From positions 434,001 through 498,000 of the forward strand of contig CADCXC010000037.1 of the NCBI GenBank assembly GCA_902806595.1: a stretch of DNA of 64,000 nt, in the 5' to 3' direction. The notes below the pieces were generated by a model. That model was not told the DNA's origin and searched no databases. It saw only the letters and a list, made by a program, of their open reading frames with translations. Shown one piece after another: positions 45,828 through 57,073 of the stretch (positions within the stretch are counted from its first letter, which is position 1; each line of letters starts with the position of its first letter). This DNA is from Pyrenopolyporus hunteri. Lineage: Eukaryota > Ascomycota > Sordariomycetes > Xylariales > Hypoxylaceae. The translations under genes and the position numbers were made by a program.

Positions 45828-48332
45828 TTACACAACGAGACCCTCCTCCTGCGCCTCATCGCGCTCGAGGCGTTCGAGGCCATTACACACGGCGCCGTAG
45901 ACCCTGAGGGGCACGGCGACCTCGAAGCTTTCGCACTCCAGGGTCTCGGCTGCGACCAGGACCATGCCGCCGCGGTCGTCGCGCGAGATCTCCTCGAGCA
46001 AAGGGTGCGGGGGCGGAGGACCGTCATCGTCTCCGGCGTCCGGGTCCGATGGGGAAGAGGGCACGACGAACTCGATGCGAATCTTCCAATCGAGGCTCAG
46101 GCCGCTGGTGACGAACTCGGGCGTCGCGTTGATGGGGATGGTGGGGTTGAACACGATGCGCCGCGCGAACAGCGTCGCTTCGCTCGAGCTGCCGTATACC
46201 TTGCGCGTGACTCTGTGTACGCTAGCCTCGCTGCGCAGGGCGAGCGTCGGCTCTACGCGCTCCGCGGTCTCGAGCGCCGCGTGGACGGCGTAGCACGGGA
46301 TATCGGCCCCCGTAAAGTCGATCGCCATGCTTACCGATTCTCCTAGTTTATAGGCCGGTCGCGCAAGCATCACGACGCCGACGCGCCGGCCGTTTCGGGC
46401 TATTTCGAAGCGGTTGCTGCTCTGCCCGGACTCAGAGGACAGGTTCGATTTGAAAATGGCGATGTCAATCGCGTCTTTCGCGGACAGCTCCTCCAAAGTA
46501 GAGGCACGTCGGGATTGGGGGGCCGTGGCAGTTGGTGACAAGAGCCCGAGACCGTGGCTGGGTCGATCGAGGAGTTCGCCAACGTACGCGAGGAACCCAT
46601 CGTACGTAGAAGTCGGCTGCTCGTGTTTTCCCCTCTTTATTACGGGAGGGAAGGGTTTATCTAGTGGCTGTACCTTAGCAGTGTCGCGAAGGAGGATGTA
46701 GGGAGAAAGTAGATCATGGCCAAGAATCTCGCCGTGATTGTTAACGCTCCCGAGGACGCGGAAAGGAACCTCAACAGAGCGCACCTGCTGTTCCTTTGTA
46801 CCGCCGGGCCTTTGAGTCCCGATCACTAGGCTATACGAAATTTTGATAGCTTTGCCTCGATGCGTTGGAGGTAGACCCTTGGGTAGTTTGAACGAATACT
46901 CGTAAGTCCTGCTCTCGCCGGGGCCCAGTTGTAGATCCACGAATAATATCGACTGAGGTGTTGATAAAAGGGGGATAGACTTGGAGCTCGCAACACCTCG
47001 CATCTGCTTGATACTGCTGAGTTCCCCGCCACCTAAAAGCTCTCCGATAGAACTTCCAATACTCCCCCAGCCGAAGCCGTTTAATAAGCTATTAGTCCTC
47101 CTCGAGTTCTCGACGCCAATAACGCCACCTCCCTGGCCACCCAGCACGGCTTTTCGTTTGACGGCCTCGAAGGGGCCCAAGTTAATAAGCGACCCATCGA
47201 GCGTGAATGACCCCTGAACCTGAGCGTAGCCCATCATTAACGACTCCGGCAGCCGCGCGTGGCTTATACTCGACATATTAGAGCTTCTCCGTAAATGGGC
47301 GGGTCTCCGTCCACCGTGCAAGGGTTGCGTCACATATTCCGATGCCAGCGTCTCGGATGAGTTATTACTCAGTGAATAGAACTCGCCACTACTCCTGGGG
47401 GTCCCCCCGGCAATACTCGCCGCGGATAGTATTCGCGCCGCAGGAGCCGGCTGTTCGGTAATGGTGGGTATCGAGTCCTTTGGGCGTACTGGCAGACTTG
47501 CGCTTCCACCAGGGCCCGAGGTAGGTGCCGTCAAGTAATCGGCCGGCTGCGTAGTCGGCGAGATGGCGGGAGCTTCCGCAGGTTGCGGGGGCGGTTTCAT
47601 AGGGAATTTGAAGTCTGGGATCGGCCCCGGACTCCTCTTCGGCGAGTACGTATTAATGAAGCCGGGCGTATTCGGTGCGGTTGATATCCCGGGCGCACGG
47701 TTAAAGCTATGCTTTGAGGGAGGAAAGGAATGATTAAACACAGGAGAGGATTCCGAGCCGAAAGGCCGTCTCGGTAGAGCCGCGGATTGCGGACCATTCA
47801 TCAATCCGCCCCTCGGCGATATCTGTAGGCTGGCGGATCTTCCATGGCCACGGCTAGGCCGTTGTTGCCGTATCGGAGATGCATTTCCATGTGATTGTTC
47901 CTCGATCGTAGCGGCCGAGCCTATAGAGACTATAGAGAGTGATCGTTTGTGGGCGTGACCGGGTCGTTGCGGCGGTTGTTGCTGCTGCTGCTGCTGTTGT
48001 GTAGGTGTCCACTGTTGCGGGGGTCCTCTCAAGCGTGAGCTATTTGAGGGAACAGTTAGAGACAAAGTAGAGCGATGCCCTCGCGTAGGAGCGGGAGGTA
48101 TCAGTCCATTGTTGGGTTTTGTTCTTGGACTTAGTAAGGGCGACGGTTGTCTCGATCGCTCGGTAATGGGGGGATGTGATTGTTGGTTTTGGCCCGGAGA
48201 CCTCGTCTGGTTTGGGCCCGGAGCGATGTTCCTAAAGGTTATGTGGCACTTGATATCCTCGCCGGCGAAAACGGTCTGGTCGTCCCAGGTTATAAAGACT
48301 CGAATATTGCTCGATGCTCCGTCAGGCGGCAT
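45828..48332 (-). CDS. rgp1: RGP1, subunit of the Ric1-Rgp1 exchange factor
   Basis: Intronless on the minus strand, 834 aa. The N-terminus SSNIRVFITWDDQTVFAGED followed by IKCHITFRNIAP is the Rgp1 hallmark, an arrestin-like beta domain. A long low-complexity insert with a Q8 run and many SP sites follows. The conserved second half includes LFVDLQLGPGESRTYEYSFK, GKAIKISYSLVIGTQRPGG, SVEVPFRVLGSVNNHGEILG and RRIVFNPTIPINATPEFVTS. The last residues contain ECESFEVAVPLRVYGAV. In yeast, Ric1-Rgp1 is the guanine-nucleotide exchange factor for the Golgi GTPase Ypt6 (Rab6), required for retrograde traffic to the Golgi. The length exceeds yeast Rgp1 because of the disordered insert, as in other filamentous fungi. 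Codons in the C-terminal third are very GC-rich. Confidence 0.93.
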   Translation of the reverse strand: MPPDGASSNIRVFITWDDQTVFAGEDIKCHITFRNIAPGPNQTRSPGQNQQSHPPITERSRQPSPLLSPRTKPNNGLIPPAPTRGHRSTLSLTVPSNSSRLRGPPQQWTPTQQQQQQQQPPQRPGHAHKRSLSIVSIGSAATIEEQSHGNASPIRQQRPSRGHGRSASLQISPRGGLMNGPQSAALPRRPFGSESSPVFNHSFPPSKHSFNRAPGISTAPNTPGFINTYSPKRSPGPIPDFKFPMKPPPQPAEAPAISPTTQPADYLTAPTSGPGGSASLPVRPKDSIPTITEQPAPAARILSAASIAGGTPRSSGEFYSLSNNSSETLASEYVTQPLHGGRRPAHLRRSSNMSSISHARLPESLMMGYAQVQGSFTLDGSLINLGPFEAVKRKAVLGGQGGGVIGVENSRRTNSLLNGFGWGSIGSSIGELLGGGELSSIKQMRGVASSKSIPLLSTPQSILFVDLQLGPGESRTYEYSFKLPKGLPPTHRGKAIKISYSLVIGTQRPGGTKEQQVRSVEVPFRVLGSVNNHGEILGHDLLSPYILLRDTAKVQPLDKPFPPVIKRGKHEQPTSTYDGFLAYVGELLDRPSHGLGLLSPTATAPQSRRASTLEELSAKDAIDIAIFKSNLSSESGQSSNRFEIARNGRRVGVVMLARPAYKLGESVSMAIDFTGADIPCYAVHAALETAERVEPTLALRSEASVHRVTRKVYGSSSEATLFARRIVFNPTIPINATPEFVTSGLSLDWKIRIEFVVPSSPSDPDAGDDDGPPPPHPLLEEISRDDRGGMVLVAAETLECESFEVAVPLRVYGAVCNGLERLERDEAQEEGLVV

Positions 48333-49375
48333 GATGACACTCCTTCCAATTGAAGGAGAGGACTCATGTAAAGGACCACATTGTCATCGTCATATGTTTG
48401 TTTGGGAATCGGAAGTCGGTAGCCCTAGAGAGCGGGCGAGCCGGATTGCCACAAGTCGAGATGCCCAATGTCCGGGGTGACGATATCGAAAATAGTTGGA
48501 TCGAAGATTGGAAGTTGGAATTTAGACGTAGCAGAAGTTCAGCATCAAAAAGAGGCGTTTAACTTAATACGTCGGACTTGAAAGATTAAGAGCAAAGTAT
48601 CGGCCAGATGCTCATCGGCCTTAGTTGGAAGCGAATTTAATTAGTTTTAATCAGTTTGGCAGAACAGAACGGAAAGCAATTCACAATGTCGCGACGATGG
48701 AAGGAGTGTCGTTATCAGTATAGAGGTACCGTACTGGATTGTACATACATACCTACGATACAGGCGCCAGGGATGGCCGGACGTAGATGCGTCAATGGCT
48801 CTGGATAGATCGGCAGGAAGTAGGTACATGTAAAGAGGTACCTAGGTACCCTAACTCTCCAACCCCCTGCATATCGGCTTGTGGCAGAACCTATCCGCCG
48901 AGACATTTTTATCTCCATTCTTTTGCCGAGGCCCGTCCAGATAGATCACTACGTCAGTCAGGCAACGCCAACGCTGGTGGCCGTCTTTGACCATCGATAT
49001 CACAGCTACCTACCTGTATAGGTGCGTAACAGCTCAGCAACCATATTACCAGTAAATATTACCAGTAAAGATATTCTAATAAAAACTGGAAACACAATAT
49101 ACGGCGGTATTAATATTCACACCAATATACAGTTGAAAAAAAAGGCAGGAGAACGTGAAATAAACCCTCATGATCGCCGTGGTATCTCACGACCATGGAG
49201 ACCTCGAACTATCTACCGGGTATTATTTATATCAAAGTACTTAGGTATGCATAAGACTTTTCTAGACAAGATCTAGAATCTATTCATAACTCGTCAAGTC
49301 CTTTAATGCCGTTTAACGCATTCATTCCATCGGATCAGCCAATCATTCGATCATTTAGCCATAGCCTCATCCCTA
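48333..49375. other. Intergenic region between RGP1 and DCL2
   Basis: About 1 kb, AT-moderate, holding the RGP1 promoter and the 3' region of DCL2. A TACCTAGG-type motif occurs at 48837-48850. No gene seen. Confidence 0.6.
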
Positions 49376-52300
49376 TCATTCCCCTTCACCCCCCTCGTCC
49401 TCACCCTCATCCTCATCTTCACTCGGACCCTCGTTCTTATCTTCATCCCTATCTTCAGCCACACCCACATCTACGTCTATACCCACATCCCCGCACCTCC
49501 TCTTCTTCTTCATCTCCTCCAACCGCGGAAGCAACATCCTATACGCCGTATCCGCGGCCTTGGTCTCGATGTCATCATGCGATAGGCCACCGTCAACCTC
49601 GACGATGAACTCCTCGCCGATTCGGACTTTGCAGGCCAGCTCTTTGGCCCCTCCAGGGCCTTCGCGGACTTCGATCTGGTACTGGACGGAGAGGCCGACG
49701 GCGCTGCAAATCTCGCCGAGGCGATTTTTGGGGTGGACCACGTCCACGCGGTCCTCGAGCAGGCGGCGCAGGTAGGGCAGGATGCCGACACGCTCGACGA
49801 CGGCGGTGCAAGCGGCCATGGACCCGCCCGAGTCCACCCAGACGGCCCCCACCACGCTCTCGAAGAAGTCGGAGAAGTACTTGGGGATGCGCAGGTGCGT
49901 GAGCTGTGGCCAGGGGTACTCGGATCCGCGCTTGATGGCGTCGAGTATGACGTCTCTCTCGCGCGCGCACCTGTCCTCCGCCTCCTGTTGCCCATTGCTT
50001 ATTTCCTGGGATGTGTGACGCATGAATTTCCAGAACGGGACCTTGGTCTGCGTTGTGACGATAGTCTTATCCTCCGAGATCTCGGTGACCTCCCGCGATG
50101 CGGTCCATTCCATGCCTAAGAAACCGAGGAGGTCCGCATTGACGGAGGCGGTGCGGTAAAGGTGCATCTCGGCATGGGTCATCTCCGGTCTGGCTTCCCA
50201 CACGACAGAGACGATGATGCTGTCGAGAACGGCGTCCCCGATAAATTCCAGGCGCTCCATGCAAGACGTCGCTGTGTCGACGACGCTGAACGAGGCGTGA
50301 GTAGCAGCCTCTACGAGAAGGTTCTTGTTGCGGAAAGAATGGCCGATCAGCTCTTCTAGAGGAACAAGAGTGTTCGGAAGATCCTTGCTCATCTCAGTCT
50401 GGCTGAACAATTTGCTAGATGCAGAATCAAGGGTCCGCCATTCAATAGGTACCGAACCTAAGCTCTGCCATTTAATCTCGGGGACGAATATTTGGACGCA
50501 GCTGAGAGCTTTATCTATCCCCCCATGCAAGAACGAGGCCCCTATCAAGGCCTCTACGACATCAGCGAGTATCTTAGTAGACAATTCATATTCTCCACTT
50601 TCGTCTTCTAGCTCCGTCTCGAGGTCCTGTACGTAGAGGGGTTGCCATTTCGCGCCCGTGAAGGGTGTTATAAGTATGAATCTGTCTAAGCCGGTCTCGA
50701 GAGCCGAACGGCACAACCTGGAGTTGCACACCAGAGCTGTTTTCATAGCGTCGAGGTATCCTTCTGTAAACGTCGGACCTGCGTCAAGTTAACATTTGCG
50801 CGTTTTACAGACTATGTATGAGCTTTCTATAACGTACTATTAGCAGCCACAGTGGCCGTAGCAAGCAATTTTAGAACCGAGTCGCCAAGGAACTCGAGCC
50901 TTTGATAATCCGTTGTTTCTCGGGCAGATGATGCGCTGATGGCCGTAACGACTAGTGACAGGTCCTCAAATTCTAAGTCTTTCAGTATGGTATTGCATAA
51001 TTCGCTTGCAACCATATAGATCTCCACCAGGTGCGTGATCGAAGGGATAAGCGAGCCAAAGTAAACGTTAGACACCTGAATACCATCCTCTCGGCAACGG
51101 TGCTCAGGCAGGTAGGTTATGGTCGATTTACCGGGAGCTGAAGAGGAATTCCCCCTCTCATCCACATGATAATGAAGAAAGTCCCGTCGCCGCGGCCACT
51201 TCCTTACCTTCAGCCAAGGGGCATCAGTCGGTTCCTGCAAGAACCCATCATAGACCGGCATCGCTGGATCGCGGAAAGGTAGCCGCTCAATCAACGCAAA
51301 TGGCTCCATCTCATTAAAACGGATGAGTGCCGTACCGTCAAGAGAGGCTTTTTCAATGCCCTTTTGCCCTAGGAGTTGCCGGAGTGGTATATCCTGGGTC
51401 GGAGACCTAATATGTAGGACGGCCTGTACGTCATCTTTAACTTCCACTTTACGATGTCTGTACGCTAGGTCGAGCAACGCTGAGGTTTGATCGGCAGCGA
51501 GATCTTCACGATCTATGATCTTAGTCTGGCCGACTTCGATTCTCCAGTGGTTCGACCGATTCCAAAAGATATCAATATCCGGCAGCGCTGGGAAAGGCAC
51601 AGGTAACGACGCGTCAAATTCGCATAACACGTCGCCATGCTGATCTATCAACCGTAGTCGGCGTTGGTATATCTTGGTCGCACGGCTCCAGGCACGTGCA
51701 ACCCTCGCCCATGGATTCAAATTTTTATGAACTTTAATTGTCGAGGCCCTCGTATCAACCGTACTTATGAACTCGTTCGTCAAAGGCATTAGGTTATCGT
51801 TGACGAGGCCAGCCTTGTAGATGGATATATAAGCTTGGAATGCAGCATCCTTGCTAGCACTTTTCTCGGAAAGCCAAAGTCCAGTACTTTCTGCTCTCCG
51901 AAGTTCACGGGGCAGTGATATAGGTAGGACCACCGTTGCTGATATTATTGGATACTTTCCTTGGGGAGTGGGAGTCTCCTTGAAGATATAGTACGGCTGT
52001 GAATTGGTGTATTGCTGGATCGAAAGTTTTCTGCAAAGATGCTCCAAGTGTGACTTCGACTGGTCGAAGTCGAGGCAGGCTCCGGTTCCCGGAACGTGGA
52101 AAGGTGCTACTTCCGGCTGTTCCAACTCTTCGATCATCAGACACCTCATGTCCTCTTCGTAGCGTCTCTTCATCTCCTCCTCGAGCTGCATCCATTCTTC
52201 GACCTGCGATGTCGGCTTATCCATCAAAAGAACGAGCCTGGACTGTCCCTTCCGCGCTCTGCCGCGCCTCTGAATGAACGTCTTGAGATTGTCCGGCGGG

Positions 52301-54315
52301 TCGAAGCAGACTACCATATTACAGGCCCGAACATCTATACCCTCTTCTAGGACACTTGTAGCTATGAGGAGATTGAGTTTTCCCCTCTGAAAGTCATCTA
52401 GATTTTGAGGATAGTCCATTTTGTTAGGGGCGCCAAGGTCTCGTTTTTGGCTGAGATGGTTGCTCGTCCCGATCATGGTACCAATTCGGAAGCGGTTCTT
52501 AATCAACGGGTGAAGCGACAGCATGTCCGACAAGACGGCTACTGTGGCGATTTCGCGGACAAATACGATACCAATCGTGTCATCGGCCGAACGTGAAAGC
52601 TCCTGTATAAGGGCTGCGACTTTGTCGGAAAATTCAATGCGGGCTACGCCATCTCCTAGCGAAGGCGGTATTGAGATTTTGACGTTCTCTAGCGCTCTCG
52701 CAAGATATTGCTTTTCAGCGGTTTCCCATCCCGTATACCAAGAATTATCCTCATTAACTGACCTGAGGAACTGAGTAACGGAGGTATAAATGAAATAATC
52801 TACAGCCCACTAAGATATATTAGTAGATGCCATCATATATTGTTAAGGATGCCGCGATATATTCGAGTAGCGGGGCCTGTATTCGTAGGTCTTAAATCTC
52901 AGCTAGACCTGGCCGGTAAATCCAGACTCCCATGAGGGCTAAGAGGGTGTGGCCATGGACAAAAATAACTTACTGTTCCAAGCTCTCGCTGTATCGTGGC
53001 ACTTTTTCGCCAGAAAGATTGCATCTGGTTGAAGACGTAGGTATCTCTATTCTTTAAAGCTCTGTCGAGCGCTATTCTACTACGCTCGCTGTTGCTGTTC
53101 TTCTGTAATCGTATGATTTTTGGATCTTCGTATATGTCCAACCCGTGGAAAGCCTCAGCTAAGCTCTTCATCGTGCTGGTCATGGGAATGTAGTCTGGCT
53201 GCGCGTAGAAAATGTGGGACATGACCGGTTGCTTTACGACGGACAGGAGCTCGCCACGGTGGATACGTGGGCTCCTACATATGGCATCTAGTGTCTGCTC
53301 AATTTGCTCGAGGCTGTCGACCCTGGAGCTCACGAGTGGGCTAGCTGTCAGGCCAAGTATAGCCGGAATCGGAAGACCGGCTGTCTTGTTATTGTGATAT
53401 CGAGCCATAATCTTGCTCCCAGCATGCTTACCGCGACAGGAGTGTGCTGTTTATCCTGTGTTAATATTATGCCCCTAGCGTGGTATAGGGGGGTGGTGGT
53501 TGGCTGACCTTCATCGAAAATTATCAGGGAGAGTCGGTCCATAGGCACGAACGCGTGATTAATCGCATCTAGAAGAACCTGGTACGTCGAGACGACGACG
53601 TGGACGTTTCTCAGATAGTCATCCCACATACGAACATCCGACCAAGTTTCAACCCCGTCTGAGCCAACGAGAGTCTTGACGTGGGCAGCGGGGATCTGTG
53701 ATCGGACTACTCGAGCCTGCTGCTCACATAAAACAACTGTGGGAGCTAAGAACCAAACGATCTGATACAAGTTAATATTACATACGATATGTCATAGCTT
53801 AGCCGTATTTACCTTGGGAGGAGGAGACTTGTCGAGTTCGGCTTGGATTCTGAGGATAGCGCTGAAAAGCGATAAGCATACGTATAAAAGAAAGACTAGA
53901 GCCAATTTCGGGGCCATGCCGCTATATGCATACCAGGTCGAGAAGCTCGTGATTCTAACAGACCATAAACACTTACACCTGCGTCTTTCCAGTACCTGTG
54001 TCCATCTGCAAAGGAAAAGTAAGCCCTAGAGATGGGACAAGCGCAGCGATACGGACCTACCGCAACGATGATGTTACGCTTAAGGCTTTCCTCAAACATC
54101 TCCAGCTGGTACTCGCGGGCATGTATAATCCCCGAGTCTTGGTTCTGTTTCTCCTCAACGGCCAAGTCCCCGAGAAGAGCCCCCAGCTCCCCGGTTGGCA
54201 GGGGCTGGGGTTCCTCATGGAGTTGTGAAGTCGCGGAATCATTGCCGCCGCCCTTTGGGTGGTCCAAGACCGGCGCTGCCGATGGTATAGGCGATAATAC
54301 CGCGGGAGCGGCCAT
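49376..54315 (-). CDS. dcl2: Dicer-like protein 2
   Basis: Seven exons on the minus strand: 54315-54061, 54005-53977, 53861-53813, 53761-53509, 53446-52974, 52809-50838 and 50778-49376, giving 1477 aa. Walker A MDTGTGKT is at 86-93, encoded largely by a 29-nt exon. DEAH is at 194-197, split by an intron with the weak donor GTCAGC. The helicase C motif QRRGRARKG is at about 533-541 and is followed by the dicer dimerisation domain. Two RNase III domains carry LEFLGDSVLKLL (about 991) and LEFIGDAVLDSI (about 1187), with acidic partners in LADVVEALIGA and FFESVVGAVW. No PAZ signature is visible, as expected for fungal DCL2. Domain order and catalytic residues look intact. It should cut double-stranded RNA into small RNAs for quelling and antiviral silencing. 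The end is a lysine patch plus a highly acidic repetitive tail. Confidence 0.95.
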
Positions 54316-54769
54316 AGATGCAGCAAGACTGTTGCAGCGGGTTGCGTTTGATTTGACTAAGGTCTTTCTTGTACGGACCTCCGATATTGTTTACCTTGAC
54401 GGGGCTCGGGAGGATAGGTCGGGTCATATAAAGATGAGGCAGTCACAGCATATCTTGCCGAGCCTGCAACGTCAGTTTTCCTTCCGGCGTTGGATGGGTA
54501 GACGTGAGGAAGACATCCTCAGGGCTGCCTGTTTGGAGAAGATGTTGTATGGAATTATGTTGTGTAAAACGCAGGTAGCATTAGGTACCTAGGTACATAC
54601 CTATTCATATAACGAGGAGATCGAATTGGTCAGGACCCAATTATGCGGTAAATGGGGGCTGTAGATTTCCCACACATCATTTAGAGATGGGGATGGGTCA
54701 CGTATGTACCTCCTTTTCCAACTCACACATCGACTCAATTCTAGGCGCATACCTTAAGGTACCGCCTAG
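54316..54769. promoter_or_regulatory. Shared divergent promoter of DCL2 and the RCC1-like gene
   Basis: 454 nt separate the two start codons, so both promoters must lie here. A TACCTAGG-type motif sits at 54583-54596. No TATA box is obvious. Confidence 0.5.
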
Positions 54770-55880
54770 ATGGTAGTCATGGAACTCCTTGCTACCGGAT
54801 TTAATGCCTGGCGTCAGCTAGAATTTGATAATGGCGACTACGCATCTGGCGAACCTCGGGATCTCGCCTCATTTCAACCTATCCTGAAGGGCGATTTCAT
54901 TGGGCGTCCATGCGCCCTCCTATCATGTACATTCGGTTAGTTTTTCTTATGGAGCAGAGACGCACTTGTTTACGGGCTGTTACGGGCTATTACGAGATGT
55001 TACGGGCTGATATAAACAAGTCAAAACTGCTTCCGGGATACGGCATGCAGGGTTCGTCGAGGATATTCACGAAAGCATTAAGGACAAGCTCCTCTCGTCC
55101 GCGGCTGCTATCGCAGGGAATGGGATTATAGCTGGCAAGTGCTGGATTATGGCTACATCTCTCGTATTATACTCATATTAATATAGAATATGATGGTCAT
55201 GATACTATCTGCCAATATGCTCCTGGACCTACTGCGAGTGCGCGCGAACAAAGATACTCCGGGATGGGGCAAATTACCCAACTCGTGGCGTATGAGACGG
55301 GGTTTGTAGCCCTATCGGACGACGGCCGTGTATGGACCTGGGGTGATGAGCGCTATGGTGATTGTCTTGGGAGAACAGTGACGCATTCGAGGTAAGCTGT
55401 TATACTATTCCGGGTACCGAGGTAGATAGGTAATAAAATTAACGCGGCGGGTTTAGTCCAGCTGAAAGACCTGGCCTCGTAGAAGAACTCAACGACCTAC
55501 CGACAGGCAAGATCAAAAAGATTAGCGCGGCGGGGTATCTGATTCTTGCGCTGACGGAGGGATGTGACCTTTACGCCTGGGGCGGTCACCCGGGACGGGC
55601 TGCCCTCCTCGAAGGCTTATCAAGTAGCCCAATGCCCGTTGTGGTAGAAGAAAGCGACATAACGGATTGTGCTGTGGGAGAATCGCATATAATCGTGCTC
55701 AGCTCAGAAGGTTACGTATACGTCATTGGCGATAACGCGAATGGTCAGCTAGGGTTACCTGTCAGCGAAGCAAGACCTTGGACAAGGATACCTTTGCATC
55801 TAGAAGCGGGACATGTCGTCTGCGGCGTAGAAGCAGGGCGACGCAGTACATTCATATTGGTCAAATATCAGATCCCTTGA
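54770..55880 (+). CDS. RCC1-repeat protein, 292 aa
   Basis: Four exons: 54770-54935, 55051-55134, 55187-55391 and 55457-55880. Exon 1 gives MVVMELLATGFNAWRQLEFD; a second in-frame ATG at 54779 (MELLATGF...) may be the true start. Intron 2 (55135-55186, 52 nt) has a GC donor, GCAAGT, and ends ATATAG; only this boundary joins AIAGNGIIA to EYDGHDTICQY in frame. RCC1 blades follow: YETGFVALSDDGRVWTWGD, ISAAGYLILALTEGCDLYAW, VGESHIIVLSSEGYVYVIGD and GHVVCGVEAGRRSTFIL. Length and layout match small fungal RCC1-like proteins; they lack the full seven-blade length of RCC1, so a Ran exchange role is unlikely and the function is unknown. The gene diverges from DCL2 and converges on PRE8. Confidence 0.82.
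54969..55010. repeat. Four copies of a 10-bp tandem repeat in an intron
   Basis: TACGGGCT occurs at 54971, 54981 and 55001, and the variant TACGAGAT at 54991, giving exact 10-bp spacing. It lies inside intron 1 of the RCC1-like gene. Confidence 0.85.
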
Positions 55881-55961
55881 TGCTTCTACCTCAATTGGGC
55901 TCTCTATGCTGTTTTATGATACACGTATACTCCGACGGGATCCAGCAAATGATCATAATGC

Positions 55962-57073
55962 TCACAGATTCGTCAAGTAATCCTCGATCTCTTGTGGGGT
56001 TAACTTTCTGAATCGTGGACCAGTTGCACCGTGAACTCCTTCGACTCCGAGTAAGTGATCGGCGGGCGGGCCGACGATGCCTGTAAATAATCAGCATTGT
56101 TTCCTAGTCGGATGCTCCATCCTGACTTACCAATCTCGATGGTCTCTCCGGTCATCTCGCCCTCGATGGTCTCTTTCAGGGTCAGAAGCGCAATGTGTAC
56201 AGCGTCCTCCAACTCCAGGCCTTCGGTGTATCTCTTCTCCAGGAACGTCTTGGCCGTCGTCGCACTCTTGCCGATGGCCGTAGCTTTCCATGGGAAGTAG
56301 CTTCCGGACGGATCAACCTGGTAGAGCATAGGGCCGCCCTTTAGGATGCCGCCGGTCTTGCCCGATGGTTTCTTATCGCCTTCGAATTCGCCTCCGGCGG
56401 CTACCTCCTCGTCGGGTAGGATGCCCTCGTCCCATCCAGCAATAAGAAGACTGACACCGTATGGTCGGACACCGCCAGACTGCGTAGCCTCTTGCATTAC
56501 TCGCGCGACGTCCTGCACTAATATCCTGGTGGGCGGGTACTCGTTGTAAATTCTCTTGTAGCCGGTGTGGGACACTTTTCGTGCTCTGTCTACGAGCACT
56601 CTGTAATCTGGACCCATGCCCGAATAGACCATGCCGATGTTGGGAGTGATCAAGCTGACCTTCGACAGGGAGGACGGGTCGGCGAGAGGGGAAGATGACT
56701 TCTTTTCGGTCGCTAGGACGATGCCGTTTGTTGCTACTAATGGTCAACATATATTCGTCCGGGCGCTCTAAATAACCTCCGTCCTCACCTTTGATGCCCA
56801 GGGCCGTGACGCCCTGGTTTACTGCGTTCAGAGCATACTCTGGTAAACGGTACTGTTAGCCAATGTTGTGGACAGTGCTACACCGCAGGCGTCTCTCAAG
56901 GCTCTAGCGATTTAAAGCATGCGATTCGAGGGGCAGGTCGCATACCGATCTGGACTAATTTTCCGCTGTCGAGGGTTAGCTAAGAAAGATACGACAGCGC
57001 AGTATATCGATATCCCAGGGGGGTTTTACCTTGGGGAGAAAGTCGTCAAAGAAAATGAGTAACGGTCGGCCAT
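55962..57073 (-). CDS. pre8: 20S proteasome subunit alpha-2
   Basis: Five exons on the minus strand: 57073-57030, 56965-56946, 56839-56789, 56733-56131 and 56080-55962, giving 278 aa. The joined N-terminus MADRYSFSLTTFSPSGKLVQ and following IEYALNAVNQG is the alpha-subunit signature; the gate residues YSFS and the A...IEYA helix are conserved. Exon 2 is only 20 nt. Further matches are GIVLATEKKSSSPLADP, MGPDYRVLVDRARKVSHTGY, GGPMLYQVDPSGSYFPWKAT and the end ...PQEIEDYLTNL. An insert rich in Glu, Gly and Lys (about residues 165-190) makes it longer than the yeast subunit, as in other filamentous fungi. It forms the outer alpha ring of the 20S core and controls substrate entry. The stop codon lies 81 bp from that of the convergent RCC1-like gene. 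Confidence 0.95.

Noticed and set aside
45726..46346. 206-codon + strand frame with a hydrophobic start
   Set aside because: From about 45828 it is antisense to the RGP1 coding region; its Ala/Arg-rich sequence is a shadow of GC-rich codons.
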